Source of the DNA: Palsa-506 sp963836355
GTDB taxonomy: Bacteria; Actinomycetota; Actinomycetes; Streptosporangiales; Streptosporangiaceae
Assembly: GCA_963836355.1 (NCBI GenBank)
Contig: CAWIJO010000002.1
Location: 868,001 to 932,000, forward strand
Direction of reading: 5' to 3'
DNA length: 64,000 nt
Shown here: in pieces, positions 45,365 through 53,367 of the stretch
How positions within the stretch are numbered: the first letter of the stretch is position 1
Layout: each line of letters opens with the position of its first letter
Program-made: the position numbers and the translations under genes
Notes under the pieces: generated by a model
Told to the model about the DNA's origin: nothing
The model's database searches: none
What the model saw: the letters and a program-made list of their open reading frames with translations, nothing else

Positions 45365-45651
45365 GAATCGTGGCTCACCGTGGCCCACAGGCCGTAGCCA
45401 TGCAAGGTCTCGGCGTCCCGCTCCATCGCCTCGCGGGCGCCAGCCGACACGACGGCCCTGCCTTTGTGATGGACATCCAGCATGAGCTTCTCAGCTTTCG
45501 GCTTCGGGTACCCGAACACCGTCTGGAACACGTAGGTCACGTATTTCATCAGGTTGACCGGGTCGTTCCAGACGATCGTGACCCACGGCATGTCCGGGAT
45601 CGCCTTCTCGTCAGTCTCCGACCGCTCAACCTCGGCGGGCGCCAGGCTCAT
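45361..45651 (-). CDS. clpS: ATP-dependent Clp protease adaptor ClpS
   Basis: 96 aa. Delivers N-degron substrates to ClpAP/ClpCP. PWVTIVWNDPVNLMKYVTYVFQ holds the N-end-binding pocket (NDP), with KAEKLMLDVHHKGRAVVSAG next. ATG behind GGAGGTG. First gene of the clpS-DUF2017-mec-cysO-cysM-thioesterase run, divergent from pncB. Confidence 0.95.
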   Translation of the reverse strand: MSLAPAEVERSETDEKAIPDMPWVTIVWNDPVNLMKYVTYVFQTVFGYPKPKAEKLMLDVHHKGRAVVSAGAREAMERDAETLHGYGLWATVSHDS

Positions 45652-45750
45652 TGGCTGTTCACCTCCCTGCCCAGTCTCCCATTCTCCCAGTATGCGCGGG
45701 TCCCGGTCACCCCAGGGCAGCCTGCCCGGCCGGATCCGTAGGCTTCCCTC

Positions 45751-47085
45751 GTGACAGCAAACCAGCCCGAGGGAACGGGCCTGCTCACCGACCACTACGA
45801 GCTGACCATGCTGCGGGCCGCGCTGCGCAGCGGCGCCGCCGCGCGGCGGTCGGTCTTCGAGGTCTTCGCCAGGCACCTGCCCAGCGGCAGGAGATACGGC
45901 GTAGTCGCCGGGACCGGGCGGCTGCTCGACGCGATCGAGGAGTTCAGCTTCGGGCCGGGCGAGATCGGCTTCCTGCGGGAGCGCGGCGTGGCCGATGACG
46001 CTACGCTGCGATACCTGGAGTCGTACCGGTTCGGCGGCGACATCTGGGGATACGCGGAGGGCGACTGCTACTTCCCCGGGTCCCCGATCCTGGTCGTGGA
46101 AGGCAGCTTCGCCGAGGCATGCGTGCTTGAGACGCTGGCGCTGTCGGTGCTCAACCACGACTGCGCGATCGCGTCTGCGGCGTCCCGGATGGTCACCGCG
46201 GCTGATGGCAGGCCGCTAATCGAGATGGGCTCGCGCCGCACGCACGAGCTCGCCGCCGTAGCCAGCGCCAGGGCCGCTTACATCGCCGGCTTCGCCACCA
46301 CCTCCAACCTTCGGGCGGGCCATGCCTACGGCGTGCCGACCAGCGGCACGAGCGCGCACTCGTTCACACTGGTCCATGACAGCGAGCGGCAGGCGTTCAC
46401 CGCGCAGGTCGAGTCGCTCGGCACCGGCACGACCTTGCTCGTCGACACTTATGACGTGGCCGACGCGGTGCGCGCCGCCGTGGCCGTGGCCGGGCGCGGG
46501 CTCGGCGCTGTCCGGATCGACAGCGGGGACCTGCCGGTAATGGCCCGCAAGGTGCGGTCGCTGCTGGACTCGCTCGGCGCCGGGAAGACCAGGATCGTGC
46601 TGACCGGCGATCTGGACGAGTACTCGATCGCGGCGCTCGCCGCTACCCCGGTGGACGGCTACGGGGTAGGAACTTCGCTGGTCACCGGCTCCGGGGTGCC
46701 GACGGCGGCGCTGGTGTACAAGCTGGTCGCCCGGGCCGACGGCACCGGCGGCGGGATCGGCGCTGGGTCGGCCGCTGGCGGCCTGCGGCCGGTGGCCAAG
46801 CGCTCGGTCGGCAAGCCGGGCCGCGGCGGGCGCAAGTGGGCTGCCCGCGACCGCGACCGGGGGACGGCCATCGCCGAGCGCATCACCGACCGGCCGCCAG
46901 GCCGCGACGAGGGCCGCCCGCTGCTCCGTCAGCTGGTGCGCGACGGTGAGGTAGTCGGCCGGGAACCGCTGGCGGCTGCCAGGTCCAGGCACGCCGACGC
47001 ACTGGCGGAACTGCCCACGCATGCGCTGCGGCTGTCCCGCGGCTACCCGGCCATTCCGACGATCTTCGAGCCGGCCGACGAGTAG
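45751..47085 (+). CDS. pncB: Nicotinate phosphoribosyltransferase
   Basis: 444 aa. Converts nicotinate to NaMN in NAD salvage. LLTDHYELTML, GSRRTHE, SNLRAGHAYGVPTSGTSAHSF with the phosphorylated His, RIDSGDLPVMARKVR, GYGVGTSLVTG. GTG six bases after TAGGCT: leaderless. pncA lies 540 bp downstream in the same direction, giving the nicotinamide-nicotinate-NaMN route. Confidence 0.95.
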   Translation: MTANQPEGTGLLTDHYELTMLRAALRSGAAARRSVFEVFARHLPSGRRYGVVAGTGRLLDAIEEFSFGPGEIGFLRERGVADDATLRYLESYRFGGDIWGYAEGDCYFPGSPILVVEGSFAEACVLETLALSVLNHDCAIASAASRMVTAADGRPLIEMGSRRTHELAAVASARAAYIAGFATTSNLRAGHAYGVPTSGTSAHSFTLVHDSERQAFTAQVESLGTGTTLLVDTYDVADAVRAAVAVAGRGLGAVRIDSGDLPVMARKVRSLLDSLGAGKTRIVLTGDLDEYSIAALAATPVDGYGVGTSLVTGSGVPTAALVYKLVARADGTGGGIGAGSAAGGLRPVAKRSVGKPGRGGRKWAARDRDRGTAIAERITDRPPGRDEGRPLLRQLVRDGEVVGREPLAAARSRHADALAELPTHALRLSRGYPAIPTIFEPADE

Positions 47086-47114
47086 CGCGCCGCCCCTGCG
47101 GCTAGCCTGTTGGC

Positions 47115-47591
47115 ATGCATCCCAGCGCCGAAAATGTGGCCGCCGTGCTCGCGCGCAGTGCGGTCTTCGGTCAGGTCATGGAGCTGCCGGAGCCGGCCCC
47201 GACGGCGGCGACCGCGGCCGCGCAGCTTGGCTGCGAAGTCGGGGCCATCGCTAACAGCCTGGTGTTCAATGCCGACGGCGAGCCGCTGCTGATCCTGACC
47301 AGCGGCGCGCACCGGGTGGACACCGCCGTGGTGGCGGCACAGCTCGGCATCTCGTCGGTGCGCCGGGCGGATCCGGAGTTCGTGCGATCGAGCACCGGGC
47401 AGGCGATCGGCGGCGTCGCGCCGGTGGGTCATCCGCGGCAGATCCGCACCCTGGTAGACCGCTGGCTGCAGCGGCATGACGTGGTCTGGGCGGCCGCCGG
47501 GCACCCGCACACGGTGTTCCCCACTTCGTTCGCGGAGCTGATCCGGATCACCGGCGGCGCACCTGCGGACGTGGCGGGCACGGCTAGCTAG
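47115..47591 (+). CDS. YbaK/EbsC-type aminoacyl-tRNA deacylase
   Basis: 158 aa. Free-standing editing domain: VGAIANSLVF, ILTSGAHRVDTA, GQAIGGVAPVGH and VWAAAGHPHTVF are the family motifs. Probably hydrolyses mischarged tRNA (Cys-tRNA-Pro or similar). ATG six bases after TAGCCT: leaderless. Sits between pncB and pncA. Confidence 0.92.
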   Translation: MHPSAENVAAVLARSAVFGQVMELPEPAPTAATAAAQLGCEVGAIANSLVFNADGEPLLILTSGAHRVDTAVVAAQLGISSVRRADPEFVRSSTGQAIGGVAPVGHPRQIRTLVDRWLQRHDVVWAAAGHPHTVFPTSFAELIRITGGAPADVAGTAS

Positions 47592-47628
47592 GCCGGGCAG
47601 CATGCGGCGCCGGGCTACCATCGGTGGC

Positions 47629-48231
47629 GTGCGTGCGCTGCTGATCGTCGACGTGCAGAACGACTTCTGCGAGGGCGGCTCGCTGGCCGTCGCCGACGGT
47701 GCCGCGGCGGCCCGCGCAATTACCGCGTACCTGGCCGGGCCGGCCGCCGGGGCTTACGCCCACGTGCTGGCGACGCAGGATTACCACGTCGACCCGGGCG
47801 GGCATTTCGCCGCCGAGCCTGATTTCGAGAGCAGCTGGCCAGCGCACTGCGTGGCCGGGACACCGGGCGCGGAGTTTCATCCCGGCCTGGACACCAGCCT
47901 GGTCGAGGCGGTATTCCGTAAGGGCGCCCACAGCGCTGCCTATAGCGGATTCGAGGGCACGGACGGCGACGGAACCCGGCTCGCCGACTGGCTCCGGGCG
48001 CGCGGCGTGTCAGGCGTCGACATCGCCGGGATCGCTACCGACTACTGCGTCCGCGCAACCGCCGCCGACGCCGTTGCGGCCGGCCTGCGCACTCGCGTGC
48101 TGGCTGGGCTGACCGCGGCAGTGCATCCGGACGCGGGCCGGGCCGCCCTGGCCGCGCTCCGCCAGGCCGGCGTCCTGGTCACCACGGCGCCCGGTAGGGA
48201 TCAGTCGTCGCCCTCGGGCAGCGACTCGTAG
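47629..48231 (+). CDS. pncA: Nicotinamidase
   Basis: 200 aa isochorismatase-fold amidase. Catalytic Asp in IVDVQNDFCEGG, Lys in FRKGAHSAAYSGFEG and Cys in ATDYCVRAT; metal ligands in TQDYHVDPGGHF. Starts at GTG seven bases after TACCAT: leaderless; an ATG-proximal upstream start would add nine unrelated residues. Its end overlaps the convergent DUF3039 gene by 31 bp. Confidence 0.94.
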   Translation: MRALLIVDVQNDFCEGGSLAVADGAAAARAITAYLAGPAAGAYAHVLATQDYHVDPGGHFAAEPDFESSWPAHCVAGTPGAEFHPGLDTSLVEAVFRKGAHSAAYSGFEGTDGDGTRLADWLRARGVSGVDIAGIATDYCVRATAADAVAAGLRTRVLAGLTAAVHPDAGRAALAALRQAGVLVTTAPGRDQSSPSGSDS

Positions 48232-48459
48232 ATCTTCTTGCACTCCGGGCAGACCGGGAAGCGCTTCGGATCCCTGGTCGGCACCCATATCTTGCCGCAT
48301 AGCGCGACTACCGGGCTGCCGCTCACCGCGCTGTCGACGATCTTGTCCTTCTGCACGTAATGCGCGAACCGCTCGTGATCGCCGTCGCCATGCGAGAGAT
48401 CGGGACGGGTGCCCGCGTCCTGGCGGGTATCGGTATCGGGAAGGATTCTCTGTGCTCAC
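48201..48459 (-). pseudogene. DUF3039 zinc-ribbon-like protein, frameshifted near its start
   Basis: The body, SHGDGDHERFAHYVQKDKI ... VVALCGKIWVPTRDPKRFPVCPECKKIYESLP, is a full DUF3039 domain, but its frame has no start: an in-frame stop precedes it with no ATG or GTG after. The family's MST-type N-terminus, GTG-AGC-ACA-GAG, is present in another frame, eight bases after a TAGACT box (leaderless). Removing one C from the TTCCC run at about 48.44 kb joins them into an ~85-aa protein. Either a recent mutation or a base-call error. Confidence 0.8.
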
Positions 48460-48530
48460 GTTCACGGAGTCTACGCCGCGCCGGCGGCTGGCCAGGATTT
48501 ACCGCCGGACAACGCGGCCGGCTGCGCAGC

Positions 48531-49106
48531 TCAGTTGAGCGCCGGATCGTCGGGATAGGTGGCCATCATGGCCAGCTCGCCGCCCTGCCGCCGCAGGACC
48601 GCCTGCCAGAGCCGGCCCGGTTCCGCGAAGAACGCGTCGGCCGGCTCGCCGGGAAGGACGTACCAGGCACCATCGTCGATCTCCGCGGCCAGCTGGCCGG
48701 GCCCCCAGCCGGCGTAGCCAGCGAAGACCCGGAACTCGCAGACACCGCCGGCCAGCAACTCGGGCGGTGCCTCCAGGTCCACCAGGCCGACCCTGGACAT
48801 GACCGATGAACCGTCCAGTGACCGCCAGCCGAGCGGCTCATCCTCGCCGCGGGCCAGGGCCAGGGCGAGCGCGCTGTTCGGCGAGACCGGGCCGCCCTTG
48901 AATACCACGGAAGGCCCGGTTACCAGTGCCGTCCAGGCCTCGAGGACCTGGCCCACCGATACCTCGGTCGGCCGGTTGAGCACGACGCCGAGGGTTCCCT
49001 CGGTCGGCTCGTCCTCGATGACCAGGATCACCGTGCGCCGGAAGTTCGGGTCGCGGAGCAGCGGCGTCGCGACGAGCAGCCTGCCGCCGAGGGCATCATC
49101 CGCCAT
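48531..49106 (-). CDS. YqgE/AlgH family protein (UPF0301)
   Basis: 191 aa. GRLLVATPLLRDPNFRRTVILVIED start, GTLGVVLNRPTE, VFKGGPVSPNSALAL and RVFAGYAGWGPGQLAAEI are the hallmarks of this family. Structure known, function not. ATG six bases after CATGAT, possibly leaderless. Neighbour to DUF3039 as elsewhere in actinobacteria, and divergent from a MarR gene 73 bp away. Confidence 0.93.
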   Translation of the reverse strand: MADDALGGRLLVATPLLRDPNFRRTVILVIEDEPTEGTLGVVLNRPTEVSVGQVLEAWTALVTGPSVVFKGGPVSPNSALALALARGEDEPLGWRSLDGSSVMSRVGLVDLEAPPELLAGGVCEFRVFAGYAGWGPGQLAAEIDDGAWYVLPGEPADAFFAEPGRLWQAVLRRQGGELAMMATYPDDPALN

Positions 49107-49179
49107 GGACCAATCATGCGACAGGAGATCGCCCGGCTGGCAGCCCCCCGGGGCACTCGCTACCACGTACCCTTCAAGT

Positions 49180-49665
49180 GTGTCCGACGAAGGCTCCACG
49201 AACGCCGCAGCCGCCGCACTGGCCGACGTGCCGCAGATCGATGTCACCAGGCTGCGGGTGGCGATCGCCCGGGTTTCGCGCCGGCTGCGCAGGCACGAGC
49301 TTGCCGGGCTTACCCCGACTCAGCTCGCGGCGCTGGCGACCGTAGAGTCAGCCGGCCCGCTCCGGCTGGGTGATCTTGCCGCCGCGGAGCGGATCGCGCC
49401 GTCGACCCTGACCAGGATGGTTACCGCGCTTGAGGACCTGGGCTACGTCGAGCGGTGCGCGGTGCCAGGCGATGCCAGGGCAAGCACCCTGACCATCACC
49501 CCGCGCGGACACGCGGCGCTGGAGCGCATCCGGCAGGAGACCACGGTCGTGCTCGCGGACAGCCTGCACACCCTGCCGCCCGACCAGCTCGCCGCGCTTG
49601 CCGCCGCGCTGCCTGCGCTTGAGCAGCTGGCCAGCGCCGGGCAGCCGGAGCCGGGCGGCAGCTGA
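49180..49665 (+). CDS. MarR family transcriptional regulator
   Basis: 161 aa winged-helix regulator. LTPTQLAALATVESAGPLRLGDLAAAERIAPSTLTRMVTALEDLGYVER holds the HTH; GDARASTLTITPRGH is the wing. GTG six bases after TACCCT: leaderless. It shares a short divergent region with yqgE. Ligand unknown. Confidence 0.9.
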   Translation: MSDEGSTNAAAAALADVPQIDVTRLRVAIARVSRRLRRHELAGLTPTQLAALATVESAGPLRLGDLAAAERIAPSTLTRMVTALEDLGYVERCAVPGDARASTLTITPRGHAALERIRQETTVVLADSLHTLPPDQLAALAAALPALEQLASAGQPEPGGS

Positions 49666-49683
49666 CGCCCTGGCCCGGACGGC

Positions 49684-50712
49684 TCAGAACAGCAGGCCGG
49701 ACAGCTTGGCCCGGGACTTCGCGACCCGCGGATCCCTTGGCGGGAACACCTCGAACAGGCTCACCAGGTGCGCCCTGGCGCGATCACGGTCGTCCCCTGA
49801 GGTTCTGCGGACGGCACCGAGGAGGCGGTCGAACGCTTCCTCGATCCGGCCGGTGGCCAGGTCAATGTCGGCGACCCGGCACTGGGCGTCGATGTCGTCC
49901 GGGTTCTCGGCCGCATCCCGCCGGGCTTTGGCCTGGTCATCCGAGTTGACCCGCCTGATCAGGTCGACCTGAGCCAGCCCGAGCGTGGCGACCGGGTGGC
50001 CAGGGGATGCCGCGAGCACCTTCTCGAATGCGCTGGCCGCGCCATCCAGATCGCCGCGCTCCATCGCCTGCTGCGCCTCGGCGAAAGCCGGGTCCGCCAT
50101 CGGGTCGGGACCGGGGCCGGGGCCGCCCAGCGGGCCGGCCGCCGGCGGGTACGGCCGGCCCTGGCCGGGCGCGGCCGGGCTGGCGGCATTCTCGCTGCCC
50201 GGCGGCCCGGCGGCGCTGCCGCCCTGGCCGGCGCTGCCCAGCCCGAGCTGCTGTGCCGCCGCCAGCACATGGCTGACCCAGTCGCGGACCTGCGCCTCGG
50301 GCAGCGCACCGAGGAATCCGTCCAGGACCTGGCCGCCGACCACCGCCACGACCATCGGGATGCTCTGCACCTGGAGCGCCGCGCGCAGCTGCGGGTTGGC
50401 ATCGATGTCGACCTTGGCAAGTACCCAGCCGCCGTCCGCCTCGGCGGCGAGCTTCTCCAGCACCGGCCCCAGCTGCTTGCACGGCCCGCACCACTCAGCC
50501 CACAGGTCCATGATCACGGGAACGTTGCGGGAGCGGTCGAGTACGTCGGCATTGAACGTCTCGTCGGTTACGTCGATCACGTGCCCGGCTGGCGCGCCTG
50601 CGTCCCCGGCGGCGCCAGGCGTTCTTGATGCCTTCTCCCGGCGTTGCGCGGCGGCCTGCCGCGCGCCCAGGTCAACGGCTCCATGGAGCGAGAAGTCGCG
50701 CGGCTGCTGCAT
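49684..50712 (-). CDS. Thioredoxin-domain protein with TPR-like C-terminus (CnoX/YbbN type)
   Basis: 342 aa. Thioredoxin fold at residues ~45-150 with active site WCGPC and the cis-Pro in SIPMVV. A Pro/Gly-rich linker (~160-205) leads to a tetratricopeptide-like helical region (AFAEAQQAMERGDLDGAASAFEKVLAASPGHPVA...) ending RDPRVAKSRAKLSGLLF. This is the CnoX/YbbN architecture, a chaperone-redox protein. No signal peptide: cytosolic. Confidence 0.88.
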   Translation of the reverse strand: MQQPRDFSLHGAVDLGARQAAAQRREKASRTPGAAGDAGAPAGHVIDVTDETFNADVLDRSRNVPVIMDLWAEWCGPCKQLGPVLEKLAAEADGGWVLAKVDIDANPQLRAALQVQSIPMVVAVVGGQVLDGFLGALPEAQVRDWVSHVLAAAQQLGLGSAGQGGSAAGPPGSENAASPAAPGQGRPYPPAAGPLGGPGPGPDPMADPAFAEAQQAMERGDLDGAASAFEKVLAASPGHPVATLGLAQVDLIRRVNSDDQAKARRDAAENPDDIDAQCRVADIDLATGRIEEAFDRLLGAVRRTSGDDRDRARAHLVSLFEVFPPRDPRVAKSRAKLSGLLF

Positions 50713-50760
50713 GACTCCATCCTGCCGTATCGGCCGGACTGCCCGGGCACCGCCGCCCGG

Positions 50761-52446
50761 TCAGAATGCCGGGGCCTCAAAGTAGCCGCCCCATTCCGCG
50801 CGCAGCGCTCCGCAGATCTCGCCGAGCGTCGCCTCCGCCCGGGCGGCGTCCAGCATCGCGGGGATCATATTCGCGCCGGACTGCGCCGCGGCCAGCATGT
50901 TCGCGATGGCGGTATCGACGGCCTGCTGGTCACGCCCGGACCGGCGGGTGGCAAGATCGCTCACCTGGTCCCGCTCGACGTCGTGGCTGACCCGGAGGAT
51001 CTCCACCGGCTTCTCCACCGTCTCAGTGCAGCAGTTCACGCCGACCACCCGTTTCTCGCCTTTCTCCAGCTGCTGCTGGTAGCCGAACGACGCCTCGGCG
51101 ATCTCCGCCATGAACCAGCCATCCTCGATGCCGCGCAGGATGCCGCCCGTCATCGAGCCGTCCGGACTCATCGCGCGGATCCTGGCGAAGGTCTCCTCGG
51201 CCTCGGCTTCCAGCCGGTCGGTGAGCGCCTCGACGTACCACGAGCCGCCCAGCGGATCCGCGACGCTGGCGACGCCGGTCTCCTCCATGATCACCTGCTG
51301 GGTGCGCAGCGCGATCTCCGCCGTCTTCTCGCTCGGCAGCGCGAGTACCTCGTCCAGGGCGTTGGTGTGCAGCGAGTTCGTGCCGCCGAGTACCGCGGCC
51401 AGTGCCTCGATCGCCGTCCTGACCACGTTATTGTCCGGCTGCTGCGCAGTCAGCGAGACTCCGGCGGTCTGGGTATGGAAGCGCAGCCACTGGGCCCGGT
51501 CGGTGCGCGCGCCGTAGACGTCACGCATCCACCGCGCCCAGATCCGGCGGGCCGCGCGGAACTTGGCGATCTCCTCGAAGAAATCGATGTGCGCGTCGAA
51601 GAAGAACGACAGCCCCGGCACGAAAGTCTCCACGTCAAGGCCCCGGGACAGGCCGAGCTCCACGTACCCGAAGCCGTCCGCCAGCGTGAACGCGAGTTCC
51701 TGCGCGGCCGTCGACCCGGCCTCCCTGATGTGGTAACCGGATACCGACAGCGGCTTGTAGTCGGGGATCTGGCTCGTGCAGTACTCCATCAGGTCACCGA
51801 TCAGCCGCAAGTGCGGCTGCGGCGGGAACAGCCACTCCTTCTGGGCGATGTACTCCTTGAAGATGTCCGTCTGCAGCGTGCCGTTCAGCGCGGCGACGGC
51901 GGCCCCCTGGCGCTCCGCCGCGGCGAGGTACATGCAGAACACCGGCACCGCCGGGCCGCTGATCGTCATCGACGTGGTGACATCGGCCAGCGGGATGCCA
52001 GCGAACAGGACGTCCATGTCCGCGGCCGAGTCGATGGCAACGCCGCAGTGCCCGACCTCGCCGAGCGCCCGCGGGTCATCGGAATCCCGGCCCATCAGCG
52101 TCGGCATGTCGAAGGCGACCGACAGGCCGCCGCCACCGCCGCGCAGCAGCATCTTGTACCGCTCGTTGGTCGCCGCCGCGTTGCCGAACCCGGAGAACTG
52201 CCTGATCGTCCAGGCCCTGCCCCGGTAGCCAGCCGGGTAAAGACCGCGGGTAAACGGGTATTCACCTGGCCAGCCGATCCGTTCGAAGCCGGGCACGACG
52301 GCGGCTGGCGGCGGCCCGTAGACAGGCTCGATCTCGAGCCCGGACAGCGTGCTGAAATCGGCGTCGCGCTTGCGCGCCGCGTCATACCGGCGCTGCCACC
52401 GCCGCATGCCCTCGCGCGCCTGCGCCGCTATGCCCTGACCATCCAT
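50761..52446 (-). CDS. Acyl-CoA mutase large subunit, isobutyryl-CoA mutase-like
   Basis: 561 aa, catalytic TIM-barrel part without a B12-binding domain, so it needs a separate small subunit, which is not in the window. The substrate-pocket residues are of the ICM kind: YRGRAWTIRQFSGFG (Phe where methylmalonyl-CoA mutase has Tyr) and NGTLQTDIFKEYIAQ (Gln where it has Arg-region residues). ATG behind GGAGGAAAG. A perfect 18-bp palindrome overlaps its promoter region. meaB, thiolase and mce lie 5-8 kb away and belong to the same metabolism. Confidence 0.87.
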   Translation of the reverse strand: MDGQGIAAQAREGMRRWQRRYDAARKRDADFSTLSGLEIEPVYGPPPAAVVPGFERIGWPGEYPFTRGLYPAGYRGRAWTIRQFSGFGNAAATNERYKMLLRGGGGGLSVAFDMPTLMGRDSDDPRALGEVGHCGVAIDSAADMDVLFAGIPLADVTTSMTISGPAVPVFCMYLAAAERQGAAVAALNGTLQTDIFKEYIAQKEWLFPPQPHLRLIGDLMEYCTSQIPDYKPLSVSGYHIREAGSTAAQELAFTLADGFGYVELGLSRGLDVETFVPGLSFFFDAHIDFFEEIAKFRAARRIWARWMRDVYGARTDRAQWLRFHTQTAGVSLTAQQPDNNVVRTAIEALAAVLGGTNSLHTNALDEVLALPSEKTAEIALRTQQVIMEETGVASVADPLGGSWYVEALTDRLEAEAEETFARIRAMSPDGSMTGGILRGIEDGWFMAEIAEASFGYQQQLEKGEKRVVGVNCCTETVEKPVEILRVSHDVERDQVSDLATRRSGRDQQAVDTAIANMLAAAQSGANMIPAMLDAARAEATLGEICGALRAEWGGYFEAPAF

Positions 52447-52477
52447 GACTTTCCTCCGCGCGTGCCAGCGGCCCACT

Positions 52478-52495
52478 TAGTAGGACGTCCTACTA
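52478..52495. promoter_or_regulatory. Perfect 18-bp palindrome upstream of the acyl-CoA mutase gene
   Basis: TAGTAGGACGTCCTACTA, each 9-base half exactly complementary, 32 bp before the mutase start codon. Size, symmetry and position fit an operator for a dimeric regulator (TetR or MarR kind) of the mutase gene. The regulator is not identifiable; a MarR gene lies 2.4 kb away. Confidence 0.75.
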
Positions 52496-52607
52496 TCTAG
52501 CTGTTAGTGTATGCCGCTGCCGCTGCCGCTGCCATTGCCGCGAAAGCGAGCCGCAGCGCGGCCTGCGTAGCGCGGTGCCTTTTCCCGCATGCCGCGCCGT
52601 CGCCAGG

Positions 52608-52652
52608 GCAGGCGGCCGACCGCGAAAAGGGCAGGCGGCCGACCGCGAAAAG
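52608..52652. repeat. 22-bp tandem duplication
   Basis: GGCAGGCGGCCGACCGCGAAAA occurs twice in direct succession. Non-coding. Confidence 0.8.
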
Positions 52653-52872
52653 GCGCCGACGGCGCAACCGGCGGGGGCCCTGCGTCGTCTCATTGAGTGC
52701 CTGAGCGCTACGAGGGCTCCGGCGGCCCCAGCCGTGACCCGCGGAATGTGTGGTACAACGTATGCGATATTGCGCAAGCGGCGTGGAAAGCGCAGCGCTC
52801 CTCGGGGACGCCGCGACGGCGCTAGGACCGTGGGTTGCGCCGCCGGATCCGGCGGCGAGGCGAGGAAGTTCC

Positions 52873-53367
52873 GTGGCCAGGCTCCGCACGGCCGACCGCG
52901 CGGCGGCCGAGGATCTCTTCAACGCCAGCTACCCGAGACTGGCCGGCTGGGTCCGCAGGCTGGTCGATGACGACGAGACCGCGCATGAGATCGCCTCGGA
53001 GGCGTTCACCAGGCTGCTGGCCCGCTGGTCCGGCCTGGACAACCCGCAAAGCTACCTGTACATGATTGCCACGAACCTGGTCAGGGATCACTGGCGCAAG
53101 ACCGGAAGGGAGCGCCGCGCCATCCGCACTCTCATTGCGACCGCACCGCCGGACCCGGCCTGCCACCCGGCGCAGGACGTCGATGTCCGGGCGCTCATCG
53201 AGGCACTGCCGGTCAAGTTGCGCAGCGCGTTCCTGCTGCACTATTACGGTGGCTTCGGGGTGCGCGAGGTGGCGGCGATGCTCGGCCGGCCGGAGGGCAC
53301 GATCAAGGCGGACCTGCATCACGCCCGCGCGAGGCTGAAGGCCGCCGTGGGGAACGCCAGTGAGTAA
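52873..53367 (+). CDS. ECF-family RNA polymerase sigma factor
   Basis: 164 aa. Region 2 (AAEDLFNASYPRLAGWVRRLVDDDETAHEIASEAFTRLL, residues ~9-46) and region 4 (LPVKLRSAFLLHYYGGFGVREVAAMLGRPEGTIKADLHHARARLK). I choose the GTG with GAGGAAG five bases upstream; the frame is open for 41 codons further. The next gene overlaps its end by 8 bp and encodes a membrane protein, an arrangement like sigma/anti-sigma pairs. Confidence 0.9.
   Translation: MARLRTADRAAAEDLFNASYPRLAGWVRRLVDDDETAHEIASEAFTRLLARWSGLDNPQSYLYMIATNLVRDHWRKTGRERRAIRTLIATAPPDPACHPAQDVDVRALIEALPVKLRSAFLLHYYGGFGVREVAAMLGRPEGTIKADLHHARARLKAAVGNASE

Larger units (their letters stand above)
52447..52872. other. Intergenic region between mutase and sigma factor genes
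   Basis: 426 bp with the palindromic operator, a CCGCTG hexamer run around 52512, a 22-bp tandem duplication and the sigma gene leader. No further gene is convincing; frames in both strands lack bias. Confidence 0.55.
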
